Assembly (NCBI RefSeq): GCF_016808335.1
Contig: NC_053144.1
Location: forward strand, 58,978,195-59,042,194
Source: Panicum virgatum
Lineage: Eukaryota; Streptophyta; Magnoliopsida; Poales; Poaceae
DNA: 64,000 bases
Direction of reading: 5' to 3'
In this document: positions 56,890-64,000 of the stretch, in pieces
How positions within the stretch are numbered: position 1 is the first letter of the stretch
Layout of the letters: the number at the start of each line of letters is the position of its first letter
Notes under the pieces: model-generated
Database searches by the model: none
Told to the model about the DNA's origin: nothing
Seen by the model: only the letters and a program-made list of their open reading frames with translations
Program-made: the position numbers and the translations under genes

Positions 56890-58301
56890 TGTCGGAAAGG
56901 AAAAGTGTTGGCTAACACAATTAGGGACATCCTAATCAGGGTACTAAGATCACTCCGAAAAACACAAACACATGATAAAGCAACTGGGCTCACGAAGGCC
57001 CACGGCCTCCTTCCAATCTGAAAAAAAGGAAAGGACTCAAAGAAGCCCAGCGTGCGGCCCATTCGCATCCCTCTCGAACCCGCGGGACGATCTCCGCCTC
57101 GCTCGAGGGTCCCCGTCGAGACCCTTCGACTGCGCCCCGCATCTCCGCCTCGCTCGAGGGTAGCAAACCTACCCTCGAGGGAGTAACTCAGCTCCGCCTC
57201 GCTCGAGGCCATCTCTTTGCATAAGGGACAAGCGGCTCTGCCGCTCACCGGCCCGCCGTACGAAGGCATTAAATGCCAGCCACTCCTCCACAGCTCCCAG
57301 GACAGGCGACGTCGGGCCGCCATTCCCACAGTGGATGTGACCGGGGTCTCATCCGCCGACTTCAGTCACCGCTCCGCCATCCCGGATGCTGTAGCAGCAC
57401 TGTGGGACCTGCGACGCGGGATAAGACAGGCTCGGCACTGCTCCCGTTACTATTCTGCCGACACTGACCAACCGGACCCCCCTCTCGCTGGGGAAGGGGT
57501 CCGGCGACATCACGCATCCTTCAGAGAGGGGCACTCAGCTCACACGGACGGAGTCCAGGACCTCCCCCTTGAGGAGTCCAGGACCTCCACGTGTCCCCCG
57601 GACCTCCTAGTGTGCACGCCCGCACTCCGACCCGGGGGTCCGGGGCTACCGCACGCCCCGCTACCGCCACCGCTACCGCTGGTGCATGCAGAACCCTAGT
57701 CCGCAGGGCCCACTAAACGCCACCGCGCCGAATATAGAAGACCATACACCAGCGACGACCGCGCTGCCTGCAGGGGCTGGCAGGACGACCGGCGCGATCT
57801 CCGCAGAACCAAGGACGATATCCAGGACGACTGCGACGCCCGCCGCCATGCCCCACAGTGTACTCCCTACAGTGTCCGACCACTTTACCCCGCGATTCGG
57901 GGGAAGACGACGACTTCCACGCCCCCACTCATGTGCGCCGCCCCTCCTTGTGACTATAAAAGGAGGAGGCGGGCTTCCTCTCGCCGGGCTGGCTGGCTGG
58001 CTCTCGCTTCTCTCTCAGAGAACTCTCAGGACTACTGAGCACTCATCTCAACCGACTCCACTTCTAGCAGAGACTTGGGAGCTTCCCTCCCTCTCTCGCC
58101 TCGCTTGTACCCCCTACTACAAGCACTCCGGGTGCAAGATAATACAATGCCCTCGCACACCTCCTTTGCTGGACGTACGGCCCCACGGCCGGAACCAGGA
58201 TAAACCGTGTGTTACTGTGTTGCCTCTTGCAATCATCTGTGACGAGGAAACACGCAGCATTCACTAGTTGGGATCTAGGCCCCCGGGTCGGGACACCGAC
58301 A
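56890..58301 (+). mobile_element. GC-rich solo LTR (Gypsy-like), 1.41 kb
   Basis: Begins TGTCGG and ends CCGACA, a perfect 6-bp terminal inverted repeat. TATAAAA at about 57955 is followed by the pyrimidine-rich start region usual in these LTRs. TCCGCCTCGCTCGAGG occurs three times (near 57092, 57143 and 57193), and its inverse CCTCGAGGG once. No target duplication is seen (TGTAT against AAAAG), so one end may have recombined. Confidence 0.7.
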
Positions 58302-59030
58302 AAAAGTCTCGTTCTTGTAACAACAAACAAAGTTCATTATATTTGTTAATAAACATTTTTGGATAGATCCGCGGATACTGAACAAGACCGTAGTAATTTC
58401 TTGGCAGGCGAACGAAATACATAGAGTGGATCAAGAAAAAAATGGAACTATGATTCATACTCACTATTTAGACCTCGCAACCAGACTGAAAAAAAATTCA
58501 AGTAGTTCTTAATAAAAAAAGAAATTTTCTTCCTTCCAATTTTGTTTGCCCAAAAGACAACTTTTTTCTCTTTCAATAAATGATCATCAAGCGGTTCTTA
58601 TTCGAAGAACCCTTGCTTTTTGTTTAGCTTGAGACTCAATCATCGTGGCTCTAGTATGAATCTAATGTTTTAATTGAATTGATTCATAGGATCGCAACAA
58701 GATAATTTCTATCAAAAAACCACTATAAATTTTTATTTGATTTTTTTACTTGTAAAAATCAAAAAATAAAATAAATAAAATAAATAAAAAATAGGGAAGA
58801 GAAAAGTAAGTAAAACAGCGACGTTTTCTCTTGAGCCTACAGGACAAGTGCACAGCTACGTCAAAGACTCCCATGTTCGTGCACCAACAGCCACTAGCAG
58901 TAGCACAGGGGATGATTAATTGTACGAGAACGATGGTGATAAGATAGGCGAGAGGAAGGGAGCCAGGGTGTCCGCTTCGGCAGGGGCGGGCTGGGGTGAA
59001 ATATATATCTAAACATTTTGTCACTTTCGA
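58302..59030. other. AT-rich segment of unknown origin
   Basis: Strikingly AT-rich from 58320 to about 58800 compared with both neighbours, with poly-A/T runs and ATAAAATAAATAAAATAAAT-like simple sequence near 58770. The texture recalls plastid spacer DNA, but I cannot name a plastid gene in it. No nuclear gene seen. Confidence 0.3.
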
Positions 59031-59033
59031 TCT

Positions 59034-59190
59034 TGTTCGGTTGCAAGTGAATTGAAGATGATTAGATAGGAACGGAAAGGATTAAATTCCCAATAAGTTA
59101 TAATCCTCTACCCGCAAAAAAAAATTATAATCCTCTCGATCCTTTCGACCCCCCCTAAATCCTCTTATGGAGGGGATTAACCGAACAAGC
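59034..59190. mobile_element. Small MITE-like inverted-repeat element
   Basis: CTTGTTCGGTT at the left and AACCGAACAAG at the right form a perfect 11-bp TIR, 157 bp overall. The flanks show no clear duplication. Confidence 0.45.
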
Positions 59191-59213
59191 AACATCTCTT
59201 TAAGGGAGCATTA

Positions 59214-59550
59214 GAGCTTCTCCAATGGCGAGTCGATGCATCAGGGTAGAAGCAAGCCACATCAGACGATGCATCAAACCGAATCCTGCTGCAAATGAAT
59301 AAAAAACTGAGTAGTCATATCTATATGATTAAAGAGTTCAGCTATTACGCATCGATTTTGGTGAAGGACAGGTGACCAAGAAGCTGACAAGTGGGGCTGA
59401 TAGCTTTTTTACTCGCCTAGAGTCGACTCAAAATGATGCATCGACTTTTCTCATTCTTTCTCATGATTCGATTGCTACAATGGTATGATTCGCTTTGAAG
59501 TCAGCCACGTCGGATGATGCATCGGTATTTTCCCCCCACTGGAGATGGCC
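59214..59550. mobile_element. Tourist-like MITE, 337 bp
   Basis: GAGCTTCTCCAATGG and CCACTGGAGATGGCC form an imperfect TIR, flanked by TTA on both sides (59211-59213 and 59551-59553). The interior repeats GATGCATC several times. Confidence 0.7.
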
Positions 59551-59637
59551 TTAGAAATCGATTGTGTCAGCATTCGTCGTGCGCTATCGCGATGACATTG
59601 CGCAAGTGCTGCGACTCAGGATGCAGGTTTTGTTGAA

Positions 59638-60775
59638 TTGACCCAACTACCCAATACCCAAAACATGAAAAATAGTGTAATTACCTTATAGAGCCGACCC
59701 AATAATTTTTTGATTCGCTTTGGGTTCCAACCGTGCGTAATTGGGTAACCCAAAACAAATGTGGCCTCTCCGTGGAGACAAGCTCAGCATTGAAGCCAAT
59801 CCACTCGTGGGGTCTGTTGATGAGCGGAGTAGCCAGCAATGGCAGCCTCTATTTCGTTGGCGCTGGGTCCTGCTGATGAGCTGCATGGAGCGGAGTAGCC
59901 AGCAGCAATGGCAGCCTCTGATTTGTTGCCGTCGGCAAGCGCAGTCGCGGTGCAGGTTAGCCAGATTAGTGCGCGAGGTAGCTGCAGGGGGCTATGCGGG
60001 GATCCGTTCTGTGGGGGTAGTGGTGGCCGCCGCGAATTCGCGATTGGAGTTGTCCCAAGCGTGGACGCCGGCGGCGGATCAGCTGTGTGGGGTGATGTTG
60101 CTACAAGCCTACAGGTGCGTGTCCTCCCCAACCGCCATGGCCATGGTTATAGCTTGATTTGCTTTTTTCCAGCTCGATTGGGTCCTATTTCATTGATCTC
60201 GTGTAGCTCCGTCCAGCATGAACAAACCCAATCCGGGCATTTGAGAATGGAGATCTGGAATTCTCTATTTGGTGACCGCCATGGTCACAGAGTAGCGGAG
60301 ATGGAGAGGAGCTAATAATAATGGAGCTTCAGAGCCACGAACGAAGCACAACAAGGAGGATTAGTGGCCACCAGCGTCCGTGGACAGCTTCAACGACGAC
60401 AAGGTGTCGGCGCTCGAGAGCATCGACGGCGCGAGATGGGCCAAGGTCTGCGCGCATGGCGGCGGCGTGAGGACCATGGCACCTCCAGGTGACCACAATG
60501 TGGACGCTGAGCTCGTCGCCGAGATGACGTACATGGCGGGCGAGTTCCTCACGCTGCGGTCCAAGGCGAAGCCTCACTTCGACATGTCCGAGGCGAAGCC
60601 TCACTTCGACATGTCCGACGGGAAGAACGGCGACTTCACCGTCTCCGTCTACCTCTAGGAAACCAGTAATAGTGTTTTTTTGGTAACCCACTAGATTTTT
60701 GGGTAATCATATACTTAATTTTGGGTCGATCCATTATTTGTCCTTTTGATATTGGGTTGGGTGGGTTGGACACCG
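59638..60775. mobile_element. Inverted-repeat element carrying gene fragments (Pack-MULE-like)
   Basis: Left sequence from about 59638 (TTGACCCAACTACCCAATACCC) matches, in inverted orientation and imperfectly over roughly 100 bp, the right sequence ending near 60770 (ATTGGGTTGGGTGGGTTGG). The interior is GC-rich and genic-looking, with an ORF at 60380-60658 and a duplicated block at about 59818-59850/59888-59925. No transposase. Exact ends and target duplication could not be set. Confidence 0.5.
60380..60658 (+). pseudogene. Captured coding fragment, unidentified
   Basis: An open frame of about 92 codons, GC-rich at third positions, reading ESIDGARWAKVCAHGGGV and AELVAEMTYMAGEFLTLRS. A 27-bp tandem duplication (60566-60592 and 60593-60619) repeats the residues AKPHFDMS. 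It begins without a good ATG. I do not recognise the family; the bounding inverted repeats suggest an exon taken from a host gene. Confidence 0.4.
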
Positions 60776-61049
60776 GTTGACCTAAAAGTGGCCCACTTGC
60801 ATCCTGAGGTGCGACAATCAAAGAGCACCGGAGTGAACAAATACGTTGCATTGGAGGGCCATTCTACACAGAAATCATTGTGATACATTGCGCGTTGCTG
60901 ATCGGAACTCTAAAGCGCATCGCACGGGACCCCGCACGCCGAGCCACGTTCACGTTGCTCTATCGAGGGTCAACGGTCAAGTCAGGATAAGAGAAGCTTC
61001 GGCTGCTTCCACCTGGCTCCTGCACCGGAGCCTACCAGCAGCGGTACAA

Positions 61050-61245
61050 GGCCAGTCTTACTAGAAGTATTATCGATATAATTATCTAGATTGTAATATT
61101 AAAAACTGTGTCAGGGAAGTATTATGGTGATGACTCTCTCCTCATATTTTATAACACTCTTCTCTTCTCTCTCCTCATATTATTGATACATGTTAGTAAA
61201 TTTAATGTACAAGACACTCTTATAATGTTTTTATTGAAATTGGCC
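61050..61245. mobile_element. Small Tourist-like MITE, 196 bp
   Basis: Begins GGCCAGTCTTACTAG and ends ATTGAAATTGGCC, with CAA and TAA at the flanks. The GGCCAGT end is like that of mPing-type elements. Interior AT-rich. Confidence 0.5.
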
Positions 61246-61669
61246 TAAGAGCATTTCAATATTTTTTTTTTCGCTCCAGCACGCATCTCATCTCACCTCG
61301 CTCGCGACTTGGATATTTGGGAGGCTGGGCTGACCACGACGGCGGTTTTTTCTTTTTTATATTTAAAAAATTAAAATTTTAAAAATATATGTCCATTTTG
61401 AAATATTTCAAAAATACTCCCCGGTCGCCCCCCATAGGGCGACAGGCCTTAAGTGTAATTTTTTTTTTTTCAAATTCGCAATGAGGTCCCTGGAATAAAA
61501 AAAAGCCCTGTCGCCCCCCAACGGACGACAGGGGCCTGTCGCCCGGCCCACGGGCGACCGCCGCTGGGCCCAGCCCACGGGCACGGTAACGCGGCAGGGG
61601 GCCTGTCGCCCCCCACGCGGGCGACAGGGGGGGCCGAATCCCCCCCCCCCCGCGGGCGACCGGGGTACC

Positions 61670-61721
61670 ACCCCCTATAAAAGGTCCAGCCCTCCACCCC
61701 CTATAAAAGGTCCAGCCCTCC
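61670..61721 (+). promoter_or_regulatory. Duplicated TATA-box unit of the MULE
   Basis: A 26-bp unit with CCCCCTATAAAAGGTCC is present twice in tandem (61670-61695 and 61696-61721), giving two TATAAAA boxes 26 bp apart, upstream of the MULE transposase leader. Confidence 0.75.
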
Positions 61722-62222
61722 CCTTCCCTCCTCATTTGAGCCCGAAAATTCCACCGAAAATCCAGAAAAAAATAGAGGAATGAGGAGAAGGAAAGCGGCG
61801 AAGCCCTGCCGGATTCAGCACTTGTGATCTGCAGGTTAGTACATTTAGTTTATATATTGTTAGATTTAAGTACTATGTATTTAAACATGAGTAATTTAAG
61901 TAGGGGTGAGTAATTTAATTTAGTTAGTGCTATAGTAGAACCATTTAAGTAGGAGTTCAATGATACTTTAGTTTGTAGTTACGTAGTAGTAAATTAGTTC
62001 TACGCATTTATTATTACAATTGCAGTACTATTAGAGACGTGTTTATAAATTAATTATGATTTAAAATAGAATTTGGCATATGCAGTATAGAATTTGAGTG
62101 TCATCACGTACTTATGAATACTTATACGTTGTAGTTGAATTTCATACTTAGTTTTTACGGATTATTGAATAAGGTAGTGAAGTAAAGAGTATAACTCGAT
62201 AAGTATTATGTGATATACAGAT

Positions 62223-64000
62223 ATGTCGAGCAAGATGCAGTTTCAAGTATTTTATGGTGAATACAATGTTATGTATGGGCCAAATAGAGTAGATCTTTCT
62301 GTCTTTAAGCGCACATCTAGCGGCATAGATAAACCTCTGGAATGGAGTTTTGGTTCCATATGTAAGTGGCTGCAGCGTGAGTTACATGTTGATCCGTTGA
62401 CACATGTGATCACTGTCCAGTCTCTTGTTAATTGGGAGGTAGAAAGTGAATTATGAGAATTAATAATGATACACAGCACTGATGACTGCCAGAAGTACAT
62501 GCAAGCAGTTCTAGATCGTGGGTGGGCTTTGGCCATTTTTGTTCAAATTAAGGAGAAGACACAAAATGAAATCCAACATTGTGCAGATCAAGAAACTCCG
62601 AGTATTCGAAGAGAGACCAATTATGTTGAGCAAGATGAGTCAGAAGAGACAGAGAACCAAAATATGGGACCACAGGGCCTTGCTGATGAGGGAGAAAGGA
62701 TACATAGCATTGTGGACGAGATGGAGGCAGAAGACCAAACCGCAATAGAGATGGAAGAATATGAGGACTCATCTGATGACGAGCAGTACTCATTGCCAAA
62801 AGAGTGGAAAGAACATGGTTTTGGCAGTCATGTCGCAGAAGATGTACGAAATCAGGAGTGGGAGTACAGAGGGAATGAGGTAGTGCAAGGTGCAACATAT
62901 CCAAACATTGAAGCCGTAAAAGATACTGTGAGACTATGGGCAATCTCATTGAAACGAGAATTCAGAGTCGTAAAGTCTGGCAGTAAAGAATATGAGGTGA
63001 AATGTGTGAATGCTGGATGTCCATGGCGAGTACATGCATTCAAGGGAAAATGGAAGCCAAACTGAAAATGTTTCATTGTCACAGAGCACACTTGTTTGCT
63101 GTCAGAAGTTCTTTCCTCGCATCACAATATATCATGCGACTTTGTTGCAAAGCAAATGTATGGGTTTATTATGGACAACCTAAATTATGAGCCAAAAATG
63201 ATTGTTCGACACATTGAGCAGACTTACCAGTACACCATCAGTTATTTGAAGGCATGGCGGGCTAAACAAAGGTGTTCGAGATGCGGTTCGGCACATACGA
63301 GGCATCATATGATAACCTACCTCGTATGTTATCCCAGGTTGCTGCTAGAAATCCTGAAAGTTTTTATGACACATACCTTATACCAGTCGTGGCTATGGGA
63401 CAAAGAATTATGCAACGAGCCTTCTTTTGCATAGGTGCTTGTGTTAGAGCATTTCAGTTTTGTCTTCCGGTGATCTGCATTGATGGCACATTTTTGACTG
63501 GAAGGTATAAAGGTCCGATACTCACCGCAATCGGTGTATATTGCAACAACCAAATTGTTCCGCTCGCATTTGCATTTGTTGAGAATGAGAACATAGACAG
63601 TTGGTATTGGTTCCTTGAACGAGTGAAGATTCATGTTGTTGCTGCACGTCCAGATGTGTGCCTTATTAGTGATAGGCATGCAGGTATCCTGCAATCAATA
63701 CTGAAATTGCAATGTGGAACTGCGACAACGCCTCCATTATGGCCTGATGTCCAAAACAGGTGGTGCATTAGGCATATGAGTGCAAACTTCTATGAACACT
63801 TCAAGAACAAAGATCTTAAGAACCTGTTTAAGAGGTTGTGCACCCAAAATCAACAGAGAAAATTCAATGCATTATGGCAGATGCTTGATCAGTTGACTGC
63901 AGAGCTAGTGAAGGTAAGGGCATCAGGAGCAGCCACGAGTCAGGCTGCAGAGGCTAGGGATTCAATTGAGAAGACATTTTCACACTGGATTCGAGGTGCA
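62223..64000 (+). pseudogene. MuDR-like transposase, decayed, 3' end outside window
   Basis: The frame opens with an ATG at 62223 and carries an acidic region, a MuDR-type zinc-binding N-terminal domain (EYEVKCVNAGCPWRVHAF) and the MULE transposase core (FCLPVICIDGTFLTGRYKG, Asp; CLISDRHAGI, Asp), then the NRWCIRHM motif. Lesions: in-frame TGA at 62454-62456, in-frame TGA at 63063-63065, and a frame change near 63271. In both TGA cases the reading frame continues with good family-like sequence straight after. The last Glu of the catalytic triad and the C-terminal region are beyond 64000. Confidence 0.88.

Larger units (their letters stand above)
61320..64000 (+). mobile_element. MuDR-type Mutator-like transposon, 5' part (continues beyond window)
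   Basis: The left part (about 61420-61660) is a GC-rich block built of GGGCGACAGG and its inverse CCTGTCGCCC. A duplicated promoter follows, then a leader with a donor CAG|GTTAGT at 61835 and an acceptor near 62220, then the transposase reading. The exact left end is not fixed; the right end lies outside the window. Confidence 0.75.

Noticed and set aside
1..64000. CRISPR arrays, rRNA operons, bacterial operons or tRNA genes
   Set aside because: None seen; the short direct repeats present are irregular and belong to plant transposons or UTRs.

Overview
This window is nuclear DNA of a grass. Genes are split by GT-AG introns, several coding regions are very GC-rich, and the space between genes is packed with grass-type transposons: Tourist-like, hAT and Mutator-like elements, a Sirevirus-type Copia element and Gypsy-like solo LTRs. 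The repeats suggest a panicoid grass such as the sorghum, Setaria or Panicum group, but species cannot be fixed from sequence alone. From memory and unchecked, rice chromosome 3 carries a similar group (ALY-type factor, rhamnose synthase, UDP-xylose synthase, HSP70).

Layout. 1-2.1 kb: 3' half of an ALY/THO4 mRNA-export gene (+), with a 1-kb inverted-repeat element in its last intron. 4.9-8.1 kb: RHM-type UDP-rhamnose synthase (-). 9.9-13.6 kb: cytosolic UDP-glucuronate decarboxylase, i.e. UDP-xylose synthase (-). 15.0-20.3 kb: three nested LTR insertions that I could resolve from their target-site duplications (TSDs). 20.7-22.2 kb: a 1.56-kb hAT element with a perfect 8-bp TSD. 23.9-24.7 kb: secreted DUF26 cysteine-rich protein (+). 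27.0-27.5 kb: glyoxalase/VOC-fold protein (+). 28.2-32.2 kb: near-intact PIF/Harbinger transposon with both of its genes. 33.2-35.4 kb: cytosolic HSP70 (+) with a canonical heat-shock element and TATA box. 37.4-49.9 kb: very young Sirevirus-like Copia element (TSD TGTTG) whose 3' LTR is split by a 3.5-kb solo LTR (TSD ACTCC). 50.4-56.7 kb: a diverged copy plus a tandem pair of an unrecognised 1.8-1.9-kb unit. 56.9-58.3 kb: GC-rich solo LTR. 59-61.3 kb: MITEs and a gene-capturing inverted-repeat element. 61.3 kb to the end: 5' part of a decayed MuDR-type transposon that runs off the window.

The host genes are housekeeping or stress genes. Two neighbours on the same strand, RHM and UXS, make nucleotide sugars for cell-wall polymers (UDP-rhamnose for pectin, UDP-xylose for xylan and xyloglucan). 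The other host genes (mRNA export, secreted DUF26, VOC protein, HSP70) show no evident pathway link. Most of the remaining sequence is a layered record of transposition. I saw no CRISPR, rRNA or convincing tRNA. I found no clearly new biological system; the most unusual items are the nested LTR stack with an apparently retained polypurine tract, the in-frame UGA between Copia gag and pol, the Harbinger transposon beside MITEs with matching ends, and the tandem unit with a conserved hairpin.
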